DNA of 64,000 bases from Amorphochlora amoebiformis (GCA_054601695.1 BAAHQB010000254.1:124001-188000); one strand, 5' to 3'. Shown: positions 45,814 to 61,326, counted from the stretch's first letter. Numbers and translations: made by a program. The notes: a model not told the origin generated them from the sequence alone.

Positions 45814-45824
45814 TATACATATGC

Positions 45825-45856
<32 letters not shown>

Positions 45857-46073
45857 TTTTTTCACGTGTATATGAATATTTATGTGTGCATGTATGTGTA
45901 TGTATACACATATGTGTATATGCATGCATATGTACACATATTGTATATACTCATTTATCTCGTTCTCACTATCAGTCTCTCTCTTTGGGACACTCTTTTC
46001 TTATATATTATATATGTTTGTTTTCCAATTATTTTATGTCTCTCTCTCTCTATATATATATATATTGTATTAC

Positions 46074-46112
<39 letters not shown>

Positions 46113-46122
46113 ATATATCATC

Positions 46123-46155
<33 letters not shown>

Positions 46156-46198
46156 GTGTATTAAATATGTGCGTGTATATATGTGTATATATATTAGA

Positions 46199-46263
<65 letters not shown>

Positions 46264-46385
46264 TAAATGTATAATATATACATATATGATAAATGTATAT
46301 ATATAAATATCATATATATATATATATATATATAATTATTGAGCGTTGAAAATACATAAATGGATTTTTAGGGAGTTAAGTGTAC
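45174..46385. repeat. Intron Ec-A7, copy 2
   Basis: TG, (TA)n and a shortened CT block (45600-46155). It lacks the inverted GA segment found at the same place in copy 1. Confidence 0.78.
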
Positions 46386-46448
46386 TCTAGTCCGTGAAAC
46401 ACATCCTTGGCAAGGCTATGTATCTTGTTGTATTCCAATCTCAAAATC
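46386..46448 (-). CDS. First array LRR exon (Ec), copy 2
   Basis: 63-nt exon, phase 2 at both ends, after the acceptor cactgatcag, donor GGACTAGA|GTACAC. It encodes ILRLEYNKIHSLAKDVFHGL. Copy 1 reads VLRLRFNEIQSLDKDVFHGL, so five to six residues differ within ten codons while introns and the exon end are the same. Confidence 0.72.
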
Positions 46449-46564
46449 CTGATCAGTGTTTACAATACAAACCAGTTTAAAAAAATACCTGCATGCAAAA
46501 TATAGATATACACTGTAATGTGTAATAGGTTTTATTGGAAACCGAGGACGGAAATGGGTCTGAC

Positions 46565-46632
46565 TTGAGATTAGAGAGGCCTTCGAAGGCCCTTGGTGAC
46601 AGTGTACGGATCTTATTACTACCCAGATAAAC
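46565..46632 (-). CDS. LRR leader exon 4, copy 2
   Basis: 68-nt exon, phase 0 in and phase 2 out, acceptor gtaccaatcag and donor CTCAA|GTCAGA. It encodes VYLGSNKIRTLSPRAFEGLS and NL. Joining SLRE to VYLGSN gives perfect LRR register. Copy 1 has LGNN in place of LGSN, a replacement at an exposed position. Confidence 0.72.
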
Positions 46633-46742
46633 CTGATTGGTACAGAATGTGAACAATTGGGATTACACAAATGAGAAAGTGCAGCAAAGCTGGCGTTAGT
46701 TCGAAATAGTGTGAGCGGGATGCGGGATTGGTTTTGCGTTAC

Positions 46743-46844
46743 CTCTCGCAAGCTCTTGCACGCTTTGAATACGTCAGAGGGTATACTCGCAATGCTATTA
46801 AAAGAAAGGTCGAGTATCTCCAGCCTGCTAAGGTGGTCGAATAC
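46743..46844 (-). CDS. LRR leader exon 3, copy 2
   Basis: 102-nt exon, phase 0 at both ends, acceptor gtttactgcag and donor CGAGAG|GTAACG. It encodes VFDHLSRLEILDLSFNSIAS then IPSDVFKACKSLRE. This is one complete 24-residue LRR plus the start of the next. It is identical in both gene copies, so this repeat is not in the variable set. Confidence 0.75.
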
Positions 46845-46998
46845 CTGCAGTAAACATGGGATTGGCCACGAAGTTACCAAAAAACCTTTGCTTACACAGA
46901 GTATGACCACAAACTTAAACCCCTATTCATAAAGTATGACACCCCAACGTGGTTATAGGGTAATGACAAACGGGATACGATTCAGTTTATGTGAATAC

Positions 46999-47087
46999 CC
47001 CAGGCTGAAGCGTCGATATGTCATTATTAACTAGACGTAGGCATCGTAGATCTCGAAACCTTTTCAAAAACGTCCCGATCTCGAGCT
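46999..47087 (-). CDS. LRR leader exon 2, copy 2
   Basis: 89-nt exon, phase 1 in and phase 0 out, beginning after ttcctttag. It encodes LEIGTFLKRFRDLRCLRL, then VNNDISTLQPG, a typical F-type LRR strand. Copy 1 has VDND at the exposed strand position, a single replacement. It joins to the next exon as PG|VF. Confidence 0.7.
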
Positions 47088-47174
47088 CTAAAGGAAAATG
47101 AGAAAGAAGATATCGACCATAGTGAGAATCAAGAGGGATGAGGACAGAAATAAAAGTAATTAAGAAAGTCTTAC

Positions 47175-47296
47175 TCGAAATCGCGCACTTAGTGATGATC
47201 AGGGCATCAAGCTTTGCAAACTCCGAAGCAGATTTGGTTTCCAGGGACATAGCTTTCCACTGTTCATCCGATGTGATACGCAGGGTTTGGGAATTG
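47175..47296 (-). CDS. LRR leader exon 1 (irregular repeat), copy 2
   Basis: 122-nt exon, phase 2 in and phase 1 out, donor TTCGA|GTAAGA. It encodes NSQTLRITSDEQWKAMSLE and continues through FAKLDALIITKCAIS, which reads as the first recognisable LRR strand (LDALIITKCAIS). The 60-nt upstream intron contains a good branch-point-like gactaag. Confidence 0.68.
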
Positions 47297-47357
47297 CTAA
47301 TATGGGTGAGCTTAGTCATAGAAAGCTATGGGTATAAATTATATTTTAGCGATGTAC

Positions 47358-47681
47358 ATGAAATCGGGCAAGGATAATACAGCTTTGGAGTTGAGGCCAC
47401 GGTTGATGAACAAATCAAGTGCAGTGGAGTGTAAATTATCCTGGTCCTCAGAAATGGGTTTGAGGATACCCTCTTCATATATGTCAAGACGCATTCTCGA
47501 TGAACGAGATCCCTGGACGTGGACGAAATGACATAAATCTGTTTGAGCTGACTTAGCGATGGATAAGTTTTCAGATGGAACCCAAAACCCCGGGTAGGTG
47601 ATAAGAGACACGTCCCCAAACTGACTCGAAAATCGATCAGGAACATCCTCCGACAGCCGCCCAACCAGCTCCTCAGCAAGA
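47358..47681 (-). CDS. Pre-LRR exon G with hypervariable patches, copy 2
   Basis: 324-nt exon, phase 2 at both ends, acceptor ctccacgtcag and donor TTCAT|GTACAT. It encodes 107 residues beginning LAEELVGRLSEDVPDRFSSQ. The copies differ in two tight clusters, SLITYPGFWVPSENL against SLITSPGFESPSETL and MRLDIYEEGILK against MRLVNSKKGILQ, plus one K/E. Hydrophobic spacing around both clusters looks like irregular beta-strand repeats, so the region may be divergent LRRs. Confidence 0.68.
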
Positions 47682-47767
47682 CTGACGTGGAGATCATAGT
47701 CATGCGTTGAAAGAGCGATAGACAACTCGAGATAAAACCAAGAAATACACATCATTAAGAAACTTAC

Positions 47768-47906
47768 GTTATCAGATGGGATGCACGCCTATCCGAAGGC
47801 ATGGCTAGAATCGCGCGGAGTAGCTGTAAACGTAGTTCGGTCGCGTGGTCCTGGGAAGGGTTCAAAGGGAGGGAGAGTGAAGAATCCATTTTGGGTAACA
47901 ATGTTA
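47768..47906 (-). CDS. Linker exon F, copy 2
   Basis: 139-nt exon, phase 1 in and phase 2 out, with strong donor ATAAC|GTAAGT. It encodes MDSSLSLPLNPSQDHATELR then LQLLRAILAMPSDRRASH. It has a Ser/Pro-rich start and a short amphipathic helix, and is identical in copy 1. The internal Met could in principle start a shorter product, but splicing from the previous exon keeps the frame. Confidence 0.63.
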
Positions 47907-48025
47907 CTGCAAGGAATCAAATCGAGTTGTAGATACCTGAGATGCGACGACATCGCGGAAGGATTTGACAAGTTTGTCATAGTTTTGCATTACAAACGTC
48001 GACATGGAAGCCAACACGCCCTTAC

Positions 48026-48261
48026 CCTCGTCGGACTCAAGGTTTCGATATTTGACGTTGCCGTTTGGTAGAGTCTTGAGTTCCAGTGCCTCGACCGAGA
48101 ACCCGCGCAATGTGACCAAGAAGCACCTCAGCCACTTGAACTTCTCCTTCGGAGCCAAGTTCAAGAGTCGTAACTCGAAGTGTTTCACCATGGATCCGAG
48201 TTTTTTTAAATCGTCGCTTTTATCGTGTAGAAAACTGAACTCTTCTTTTTCAAGCGCATTC
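48026..48261 (-). CDS. Middle-region exon with hypervariable start, copy 2
   Basis: 236-nt exon, phase 2 in and phase 1 out, acceptor cataacccacag and donor GAGG|GTAAGG. It encodes 78 residues, mostly helical and basic ([35 protein letters not shown]). The N-terminal patch reads [10 protein letters not shown] here and LEETEYDFLH in copy 1, and two later residues differ (N/E, N/K); the remainder matches. The fold is not recognised. Confidence 0.65.
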
Positions 48262-49194
<933 letters not shown>

Positions 49195-49233
49195 CAGTCC
49201 TCCGGTGACATGTCCAAAACCACCTTACAGTCC
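49195..49233 (-). CDS. 39-nt micro-exon W, copy 2
   Basis: Small exon, phase 2 at both ends, with acceptor acatgtatag and strong donor GGACTG|GTAAGG. It encodes DCKVVLDMSPED plus split codons. The conserved block extends into both flanks in the two gene copies, and its phase exactly bridges its neighbours. Confidence 0.6.
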
Positions 49234-49379
49234 CTATACATGTTTATATTTATACAGGATGTAAATATACCAATATAGATATATATATATATATATATGT
49301 ATATGTATATGTATATGTATACATATGTGTATATATACATACATATAAATATATAAATATATTAGTTATATATAAATAC

Positions 49380-49419
<40 letters not shown>

Positions 49420-49420
49420 G

Positions 49421-49516
<96 letters not shown>

Positions 49517-49526
49517 ATGTATGTCA

Positions 49527-49565
<39 letters not shown>

Positions 49566-49710
49566 CATAGATGTATGTAGTGTAATGTATGTCCGTATAT
49601 AATTGATATAAAATAGATATGTAGGGATTTTCTCTATATATGTGTGTACATATGCGTATATGTATACATATACACACATAGGTGTATACGTATATATTTA
49701 TAAATTTATG

Positions 49711-49770
<60 letters not shown>

Positions 49771-49931
49771 GTGCTTGTGTATATATCTTGAGTACACATG
49801 GGGTGGGGTGGGACATTGTACATGCACACACATATATGTACATATCATTATATTGATATGCATATATACATAAATATCTATATCTATACTTCTTCCATAC
49901 ATAAACACATCATTAATATAAACATTTCTAC
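49234..49931. repeat. (TA)n intron W-V, copy 2
   Basis: (TA)n with islands as at 14351-15072. Confidence 0.75.
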
Positions 49932-50055
49932 CCATTTGATAGCGAGTCTTGCGAAGTGTAGCCAATGGCATTTAGGCCATCTCTCCCTGCAGTCTTCCGA
50001 GTCATTAGAATCCACCTGAGGATGAATTTCTTCACCTCGGCGCTGATGTCCGCGT
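49932..50055 (-). CDS. Middle-region exon V, copy 2
   Basis: 124-nt exon, phase 1 in and phase 2 out. It begins after tttgtttag and encodes [17 protein letters not shown] and on to SQDSLSN. Copy 1 is three bases longer at its 3' end (one extra Asp codon), an in-frame change as expected for coding sequence. An earlier donor (CTCAG|GTGGAT) would also fit the phase. Confidence 0.58.
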
Positions 50056-50152
50056 CTAAACAAAACACGGTTTCAGAAAGCGATAGATACTAGAGGCAGG
50101 TTTAGAGGTGTAGTTAGCGAATGTGTGTGTGTTGGTGGGGTTGTACCGAAAC

Positions 50153-50211
50153 CAGTAAAGTTGTACGAGTCCAATCCGGCTGTGCATGGAAAAATAGATT
50201 TGAATATTACG
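50153..50211 (-). CDS. Middle-region exon U, copy 2
   Basis: 59-nt exon, phase 2 in and phase 1 out, encoding [19 protein letters not shown]. An upstream AG nine bases away would add three residues in the same phase. The donor is TTACTG|GTTTCG. The product is unrecognised; the exon is supported by phase agreement on both sides and by identity with copy 1. Confidence 0.55.
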
Positions 50212-50773
<562 letters not shown>

Positions 50774-50952
50774 CATGGCGTCAAGCCCTTGGAAGGCTCT
50801 ATACCCTGACCCATTGCCGCGAGGCGCTCGGACCTTGAGATAGTGATGAAATTATGATATTTGCTTTTTAGGTGAATTTGTCGTAAACAAGGAAGATGAA
50901 GTATAACGTGAACCATTACCAATTGCGTTATCTTGCTCTTGGTACGATTTGT
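50774..50952 (-). CDS. Middle-region exon S, copy 2
   Basis: 179-nt exon, phase 0 in and phase 2 out, acceptor cccatcatcag and donor CCATG|GTATGC. It encodes 59 residues (LVMVHVILHLPCLRQIHLK, then SERLAAMGQGIEPSKGL). I see no difference from copy 1. No family is recognised. An internal AG|G could give a shorter exon, but the long form is the one that matches the phase of both neighbours. Confidence 0.6.
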
Positions 50953-52528
<1,576 letters not shown>

Positions 52529-52621
52529 CATTCGCTCTTTGATACGACTAATAAGATCAACCTTCATTTCCGTGCTTTCGATTACTGCACAGTATGCTTT
52601 CTTGACGTCTTTATTCGTCAT
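52529..52621 (-). CDS. Helical exon after the zinc finger, copy 2
   Basis: 93-nt exon, phase 0 at both ends, with acceptor ctcgattag and a strong donor CGAATG|GTAAGA. It encodes 31 charged residues (start MTNKDVKKAY, end LISRIKERM) likely to form a helix. Copy 1 differs at eight of the 31 residues. The first four (M-T-N-K against I-K-N-D) are a cluster, and nearly all changes are replacements. Confidence 0.65.
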
Positions 52622-52721
52622 CTAATCGAGTACATCAACCACACGATTCATTTAGAAACCGGTCAAACCCGTATGGGACGCGCGAATGAAGACTGAATTT
52701 TTCAGTCCGCGTTTTCAATAC

Positions 52722-52850
52722 CTTATTCTTAATGTTTCCGAACATCGCGCGAATAGTGTAGCATGCAGCTTCAAACAAGCCATCCTCACATTTCTCCATG
52801 TGGCGGGGAAGGCCGCTCTTGTATTGGGACCCACACCATTTACAGATATA
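52722..52850 (-). CDS. C2HC zinc-finger exon, copy 2
   Basis: 129-nt exon, phase 0 at both ends. Residues 3-21 contain CKWCGSQYKSGLPRHMEKC, giving C-x2-C-x10-H-x3-C, a compact zinc knuckle or finger. A helical-looking stretch follows. A zinc-binding nucleic-acid or protein contact is inferred from the spacing only. Against copy 1 it differs at Y/S1, Q/V9, Y/C10, E/Q22, T/V32, I/S40 and N/Y42, all replacements, while the metal ligands and scaffold are unchanged. Confidence 0.7.
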
Positions 52851-52925
52851 CTAACAAGTACAGTATCCATTCAGAAGCACGTCAACATGAAAGAGATCTG
52901 GAAAGTATCAACGTACAAAATTCAC

Positions 52926-53001
52926 CTTGTGTTTGACTGTCCTTTGCTTTTTTCTTTTTGGTGCCTGGATCTCCTCTGTCTTGCTCTCCGATGATGTCCG
53001 C
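52926..53001 (-). CDS. Basic NLS-like exon, copy 2
   Basis: 76-nt exon, phase 2 in and phase 0 out, acceptor cccctacag and donor CACAAG|GTGAAT. It encodes 25 residues, rich in Lys/Arg around [12 protein letters not shown], which resembles a monopartite nuclear localisation signal. It joins directly to the zinc-finger exon. Copy 1 differs at two of the first three or four residues (Arg/Leu and Ser/Leu), and both changes are nonsynonymous. Confidence 0.62.
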
Positions 53002-53547
<546 letters not shown>

Positions 53548-53797
53548 CCATGGACCCCAAGGTGAGAGGTAAAGCCGACTTGTGACGGAACGTTGACACT
53601 CGGAAGAAAAGTAGAGCCTCCAGCTTGCGCTGGCTCAACCACTGGCATGGGCGAAGGTGGATGTTGATTTTCCTCAACCTTGGAATCCTGATTCGCTGTA
53701 ATTTGCATGTGCGTACCCATGGTTGGGCCCTGATGCCCTCGAGAGACGTCGAGAGTGAACAGCGATGGCAACCCATGCAAGTGGTTTTGGTCCCAAC
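53548..53797 (-). CDS. Pro/Gln-rich N-terminal exon, copy 2
   Basis: 250-nt exon, phase 1 in and phase 2 out, donor CATGG|GTACTT. It encodes a low-complexity, probably disordered region with a Pro-rich stretch ([19 protein letters not shown]) and no recognised domain. Copy 1 lacks 61 codons in the middle of this exon, but the two ends match, including SVNVPSQ and the GVH end. The acceptor (atgtatag) is plausible but not strong. Confidence 0.5.
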
Positions 53798-53860
53798 CTA
53801 TACATATGTGATGCATTAATGGTTGTCTATGTAGTGTACACAAATAGAAGAAATTTCGAC

Positions 53861-53951
53861 CTTCAACGTCCATTATGTGGTCGGGGATGTCAATGCGATT
53901 GAGACTCATGCTTGATACTCCACTGGCTACCTTCGCCGAGACTCCGGATAC
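53861..53951 (-). CDS. Exon 1 or 2 of copy 2: N-terminal segment
   Basis: The exon lies between the acceptor tggtcccag and the donor GAAG|GTCGAA. It enters in phase 0, leaves in phase 1 and encodes 30 residues, including [16 protein letters not shown]. That internal Met could be the start. However, the frame stays open to the acceptor in both gene copies, which suggests an upstream coding exon that I could not place. The donor is the less certain boundary, because the frame also reads straight on into the next exon. Confidence 0.5.
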
Positions 53952-55560
53952 CTGGGACCAAAATTACATGAGGGCAAGGACCGGAGCATGATCACCGCCC
54001 AAGTAGGATATTGAGGTTGCACACGTGTTCACAAATTTGACTTCACGGACTGTGAAGTCCCATGTATTCGTTCAAACGACCAGAACGTGTGTAATGTCGG
54101 TCATGAGATTTGCTACACAACCTTCGGAAGTCTGCAAAAAGAGGAAAATACTGCAGAAAGGACACAAAACCTATCCTTTCGCTTCATATAGAAGAATTAG
54201 AGTTACCTAACGAATCGGATGGGACGCGGATGTAGTTATCTGAAGCTGATTCCCCGCTGAGTCCGGCACGGGGTCACTCGAGTTATGTGCTTCAGACGTG
54301 CTCCCTTTTTCTGCGGTTGTGGAATTAAATGTCGTTGTTTAGATTATATGGCGAAATTGCTTAAAGAAATATTTTTTCGTATATTTATCGCAAATTATCG
54401 GCTGCACTGTCAGTACCCCTTCGGGGCGGCCTAATGATAGACTTTGCCTGTAGAGGTCAAAGATCTATGTGCCGTTTCGAGCACTGTACGCAAGAAACGT
54501 GAAGACTCGTTCGTTTTTTTGACAAGTAACGTTGTACCGGGATTCCCGGGGGTTTCGACTACAATCACCTATTGAAACTGTCCAAAATTCCTATCAAAGA
54601 ATCACCCAAATGGAGCCGAAGAGGTTGGAGACACGTGTGACCCATCCCGGTGGACCCGGCAGGGGTGTTGGAGGGGATGAGAGGATTCTCGCCGAAATAT
54701 GTAGGTGTCCATGGCGTATCAGCGGAAGGGCTGGTAAGCATACATCGATGCAAGGAGAGAGCGACAGAACCCCCGATGTCAACGTTTACACGCGGGTTTC
54801 TACCCTGATTTTTTCGCCACGCGCGTGTGTATGTAGTGTTCTGACAAAGGGTGTCGGACTCTCTCTTACTCATTACGATGTCGGGGTGGGTCGTTCATTT
54901 TACGTGTGAGTGCGCCTACTCAAGGAGAACCATCAATGTGACTTCACCGATGTGTTATCGATGTACGAGCTTGTGCGGGTCTTTTTATTCATGCTTATTT
55001 TTTCGCCTTCGAAGAGCGAAAATCGGGGAAAAAACTAACCCCATGCCGAGCCCTAATGTTAATCATAAGCGGCATAACCCTGAGGGTTGGGTAGGTATGG
55101 ATGCGTTTAGGAGAAAGAGGATAAAGGGAGAAGAAAGCCTATGTATGCCAGTTTCACAAAGTAACCATGGTAACCCCATCCCTAACCGTAACCCTAGCGC
55201 CGATCTGCGGCAGCTTTTAAGACTCCATTTGAGGCCTTAGCATAGAAGAAGGGAGTCGAAGGAGGTATATATATCACCCTAACATAGATTTATACAAACA
55301 TGTATAATCATACTTTCTACACCATATACGTACTCGTGGTATGTATATACCTACACATATCCTGCATCCTAACCTAACATAACCGTAACACGCCAACCCT
55401 AAAACAAATCTTAATCTTAACGCTAACCCCAATCCTTACCCTAACCGTAATCAGAGGTGGTCGCTGAGAGGGTAATGGAAGCCTACCTACCTATTCGCGG
55501 AGGATGACCCTTACCGTGCGGCCGCTCATAACAAGGTGGATTTTTAATCATATATATGTA
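53952..55560. other. 5' flank of copy 2
   Basis: Non-repeat flank, mirrored from about 54225 rightwards by the sequence at the window end. Several open frames on both strands (54532-54909 plus, 54565-54873 minus) are not kept as frames in the mirrored copy. Promoter or 5' UTR sequence is likely, but no motif can be pinned down. Confidence 0.5.
54212..54310 (-). other. Candidate upstream exon, copy 2 (tentative)
   Basis: 99-nt open stretch after an acceptor-like ccacaaccgcag. It encodes KGSTSEAHNSSDPVPDSAGN and onward, and could be a disordered N-terminal segment. The acceptor and flanks recur at 21200-21310 and, inverted, at 63923-64000, but copy 1 has one base fewer and the phase does not bridge to 53951. 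It may be a 5' UTR exon. Confidence 0.3.
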
Positions 55561-55562
55561 GA

Positions 55563-55634
<72 letters not shown>

Positions 55635-56175
55635 GTCTTAGGCCTAGGCTTAGGCTTAGTCTTAGTCTTAGGCTTAGGCTTAGACTTAGTCTTAGTCTTA
55701 GGCTTAGGCTTAGTCTTCGTCTTAGGCTTAGGCTAAGCGCTTAAGCTTAGGCTTAGGCTTAGGCTTAGGCTTAGGTTTAGGCTTAGGCTTAGGCTTAGTC
55801 TTGGGCTCAGGCTTAGGCTTAGTCTTAGGCTTAGGCTTAAGCTTAGGCTTAGGCTTAGGCTTAGGCTTAGGCCTAGGCTTAGTCTTAGGCTAAGCGCTTA
55901 AGCTTAGACTTAGGCTTAGGCTTAGGCTTAGGCTTAGGCTTAGTCTTAGGCTTAGGCTTAGGCTTAGGCTTAGTCTTAGGCTTAGGCTTAGGCTTAGGCT
56001 TAGTCTTAGTCTTAGGCTTAGGCTTAGGCTTAGGCTTAGTCTTAGGCTTAGGCTTAGGCTTAGTCTTAGGCTTAGTCTTAGTCTTACGCTTAGGCTTAGT
56101 CTTAGTCTCAGGCTTAGGCTTAGGATTTGTCTTAGGCTTAGGCTTAGTCTTAGGCTTAGTCTTAGTCTTAGTCTT
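55635..56175 (+). repeat. (TTAGGC)n array, left arm
   Basis: About 540 bp of TTAGGC units with frequent TTAGTC variants and two AAGCGCTTAAGC interruptions. It passes into GGGTTAGAGGGTTA-type sequence. The unit matches the nematode telomere hexamer but is internal here. Confidence 0.85.
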
Positions 56176-56765
56176 TGGGTTAGGGGTTAGAGGGTTAAGG
56201 GGGGATATTAGAAGATTACGGCCGGGGTTTAGAGGGTTAGGGCTGGGGTTCGACGGTTATGGCTCGGGTTAGAGGTTACATGGGGTTAGAGGGTTATGGA
56301 TGGGGTTATAGGGTTACGGATGGGGCTGGAGGGCTACGGATGGGGTAAGAGGGTTACGGATGGAGTTATTAGAGGGTTAGGGTCGGAGTTAGAGGGTTAG
56401 GGCTGAATACTGTGGATTCAAGCTTGTAACCCTAACGCTAATCCTAACCCTAATCCTAACCCTAATCCTAACCCTAACCCTAACCCAAACCTCAGTCCTA
56501 ACCGTAACCGTTGCTCGAAGTACTCCAACCCTAATTCTAGCAATCCTAACACCAATTGCAACCCAAACCTAATTTCAACGTAGCCCTAACCCTAACCCTA
56601 ACCCGACACCCTAACCCTAGCCCTGACCCCCAACAAAACCCCAAACCCATTGCAACCCTAACCCTAAAATCTTAACTCTGGTCGCAACCCTAACCCTGAC
56701 TATACTGCAGTTTCAATTGGTGGCCCTAACCCTAACCCTAGCCTAACCCTAACCCACCTAACATA
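56176..56765. repeat. Degenerate TTAGGG/CCCTAA block, left arm
   Basis: A GGGTTA-type stretch (56176-56405) is followed by a CCCTAA-type stretch (56425-56760), so strand polarity flips within the block. It is mirrored at 61600-62160. Confidence 0.8.
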
Positions 56766-57022
56766 TCAATACAACACATATTTAATATAACATAATATAA
56801 TAAAATGCGATATAATATATCCTAATGTAATTTGATACAGTAAAGTAAAGAATAACATAATATAATGTAACATTTTATGGTACGTAATATAATTTTAATA
56901 ACATTATTCTGTAATATTATATTATATTTTATTAACTTATGTTATATTGTATAATGTTATATAAAGCACAAACTCACTTCAAAGGTATATTTTGCATACT
57001 TATGCATATGAATTTATACGTG

Positions 57023-57109
<87 letters not shown>

Positions 57110-57341
57110 AATAATATATGTGTGTACATAATTTATATATTAAAATATATATATATATATATATATATTATTCCTATATTTTTACACTATATGTGTATTA
57201 TGTATACGTATGCATATATTTCACTTAGATTGCCCGCACAAAAGATACATATCTACTAAGAACTACACATACACCATAATCCTACAGGCGTACATACACA
57301 CATATACATATATATATATATATTATATATATATACATATA

Positions 57342-57375
<34 letters not shown>

Positions 57376-57417
57376 ATATAGTATGACTGATGAGATTTAA
57401 TATAATGCATGTATATC

Positions 57418-57475
<58 letters not shown>

Positions 57476-57650
57476 TTGTGTACATATATGTGTAGCTAAT
57501 CTTAATTCAAATATTTACCTATATACATATACATATACATTTACCTATATATACATATACACATATATGTATATATATATATATATACATGTTCGCATAA
57601 TGTATATATAAACACACACACACACACCCGTATATGCATACACACATATG

Positions 57651-57682
<32 letters not shown>

Positions 57683-57957
57683 CATACGCATATTACATAC
57701 AACACATATATGATATATTAATACATATATATATTATAACTCAACGTTTATGTCAGATTAGTACGAGTTATGATAGAAGAGGTAAGAAAAGCATTCTTCT
57801 AGGGAATATCTACCAGATACACATTCACACCAACAAGACTAGGTATACAGTCAAACATGTTAATGTACGTACGTACGTTCATATGTTCATAAAGGCATCT
57901 TCATGTATTTCTTATGACTATTCTGCTGGTTACGAACAGAATAATATATATATATAT

Positions 57958-57989
<32 letters not shown>

Positions 57990-58191
57990 ATATATATATT
58001 TATATATATTATATATTGGAACTATAGGTTACTGCCCATATTCTATTTACAATAAATAAAATAAGTTTAAGTTCACGATACGCATTATGTATATATGTGT
58101 ATATATATTTATATCGTATATACACTATATATATTTATATACTTGTGCGTGTGTGTATGTATGTATGTATGCGAATGCATATGTATAAGAG

Positions 58192-58237
<46 letters not shown>

Positions 58238-58298
58238 AGGGTGGAGCGCTGAGTACTCACCCGCTGTACAAACTATCTCACAAGCTATTAGGTGGATA

Positions 58299-58329
<31 letters not shown>

Positions 58330-58429
58330 ATATATATATATAGTTTACATATTTGAGTGTTTGTGTGTGTGTAGACATACATACGTACATGGATGTCTAA
58401 CCTGCCCTTTCAACTACATATATATTTGC

Positions 58430-58487
<58 letters not shown>

Positions 58488-58515
58488 ACACATTTACACA
58501 TTTACTGACATATAT

Positions 58516-58547
<32 letters not shown>

Positions 58548-58836
58548 ATATACCTCACAATAATCAATGTTTATATATCTACCCATCTACATAAATAATG
58601 CATACACACACGTGCATATACATACACATATAAAATGCAAAAGCGTATTGAAAGAAATACGTGAATATGTGATATATATATGTATACGAACAGACAATCC
58701 CGATGATGCCCAAACCATCTCTCAGATTCTCGTCGCCGATGTGTCTGTAAAACACTGTGCTTTATCCGTATACAAATCAGGGTTAGGCTACCGGTAGGCC
58801 TATTCTACACCTAAGGGAGCTTACGAAGACTTACAT

Positions 58837-58888
<52 letters not shown>

Positions 58889-59037
58889 AATTCCACCTCT
58901 TCAGATGAAGAGAAAGTTAAGCGCAAGGTGTAAATTGACAAGAGAAGCGTATCGCACTAGCAACAATCCATTCCTTCTCGTGCTGTCGCGGGCTCAAGAC
59001 TGCCACAAGGAAAGTTAGGAGCGATGAAGAGAGGTAT
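56766..59037. repeat. Inner left arm: AT-rich, (TA)n and small islands
   Basis: AT-rich non-repeat sequence to 57000, then (TA)n with islands. No supported exon. Confidence 0.7.
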
Positions 59038-59243
59038 GGAGAGAGAAGATGGAGAGAGAGAGAGAGGGATGGAGAGAGAGGGAGGGAGAGAGAGAGAGAC
59101 TGGAGAGAGAGGGAGGGAGAGAGAGAGAATGGAGAGAGAGGGAGGGAGAGAGAGAATGCGGGAGAGAGAGAGAGAGGGAAAGATGAAGAGAGAGAGAGAG
59201 AGATGGAGAGAGAGATATGGAGAGAGAGATGCAGAGAGTGATG

Positions 59244-59295
<52 letters not shown>

Positions 59296-59329
59296 TGGAG
59301 AGAGGAATGGAGAGAGAGATGGAGAGAGG

Positions 59330-59367
<38 letters not shown>

Positions 59368-59401
59368 GAGAGAGGAAAAGAGAGAAAGAGAAGAAAGAAA
59401 G

Positions 59402-59436
<35 letters not shown>

Positions 59437-59495
59437 TCTCTCTCTCTCTCTCTCATTCTCTTCTCTCTCTCCATCTTCTCTCTCCATACCTCTCT
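59038..59495. repeat. Palindrome centre: (GA)n, poly-A, (CT)n
   Basis: GA-rich block (59038-59396), an A run at 59402-59432 and (CT)n to 59495. Purine and pyrimidine blocks face each other, a potential hairpin loop. Confidence 0.8.
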
Positions 59496-59612
59496 ATCTA
59501 CATATTTTCTTTGTGGCAGTCTTGATGCGACAGCTCCAGTAAGAAATAAAATTGTTATATTCGCTTCTCTGTGTATTTACATTTATGCGTGTAACTTTCT
59601 TTTGAAGAGGTG

Positions 59613-59669
<57 letters not shown>

Positions 59670-59942
59670 ATGTAAGTTTTTCGTAAGCTTCCTAGATGTA
59701 AATAGGCCTATAGCTTGAACCCTTATCTGTATAGGATAAAGCACAGTGTTTTACAGACACATGGGACGAGAATCTGAGAGTGTGTTTGGGCATATATTGT
59801 CTGTTGGTATACATATATATATATATATTACGTTATTTCTTTAATACACTTTCATTTTATATGTGTATGTATATGCACATGTGTGTATGTTTTTTTTGCA
59901 CATATGAGTAGATATATACATATATATATGTATATATATATA

Positions 59943-59998
<56 letters not shown>

Positions 59999-60010
59999 GT
60001 GTATATTATA

Positions 60011-60042
<32 letters not shown>

Positions 60043-60161
60043 GTGTGTATGTGTGTGTAAATATATATACATATATATATGTAGTTGAAAGGGCATAGAT
60101 ATCCATATACGTATATATATCTACATACACACAATACACTCAAATATGTAAGCTATATATA

Positions 60162-60204
<43 letters not shown>

Positions 60205-60249
60205 CCATAATAGCTTGTGAGATTTTTACACAGGTGAGTATAGGTCCAT

Positions 60250-60295
<46 letters not shown>

Positions 60296-60477
60296 CTATA
60301 TGATACATTGGTAGATAATACATACACACACACACAGTCATGCACATATATATATTAATACGATATATATATATATGATACACATACTGTACAAGCGATG
60401 TATCGTGATTAAAACTATTTTATTTATTGTAAATAAATATGGAGAGTAACCTATATCCAATATATAAATATATATAA

Positions 60478-60508
<31 letters not shown>

Positions 60509-60785
60509 ATAATAATATATATATATATATTATTCTGTTCGTAACCAGCAGAATAGTCATAAGAAATACATGAAGATGCCTTTATGAACATATGAACGTA
60601 CGTACGTACATTAACATGTTTGACTGTATACCTAGTCTTGTTGGTGTGAATGTGTATCTGGTAGATATTCCCTAGAAGAATGCTTTTCTTACCTCTTCTA
60701 TCATAACTCGTACTAATCTGACATAAAGTTGAGTTGTAATATATATATGTATTAATATATAATATATGTGTTGTATATAATATGC

Positions 60786-60822
<37 letters not shown>

Positions 60823-61005
60823 TATACGGGTGTGTGTGTGTGTGTGTTTATATATACATTATGCGAACATGTATATATATATATATATACATATATGTGT
60901 ATATGTATATATAGGTAAATGTATATGTATATGTACATAGGTAAATATTTGAATTAAGATTAGCTACACATATGTGTACACAAATATATACACACATATA
61001 TACAC

Positions 61006-61060
<55 letters not shown>

Positions 61061-61062
61061 CA

Positions 61063-61134
<72 letters not shown>

Positions 61135-61257
61135 GCCTATAGGATTATAGTGTATATGTAGTTCTTAGTAGATATGTATCTTTTGTGCGGGCAATCTAAG
61201 TGAAATATATGCATACGTATACATAATACACATATAGTGTAAAAATATAGGAATAAC

Positions 61258-61288
<31 letters not shown>

Positions 61289-61293
61289 TTATT

Positions 61294-61326
<33 letters not shown>

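Noticed and set aside
54532-55240. Plus-strand genes upstream of copy 2
   Set aside because: The frames are broken by indels in the mirrored copy at 63257-63965, and no domain is recognisable.
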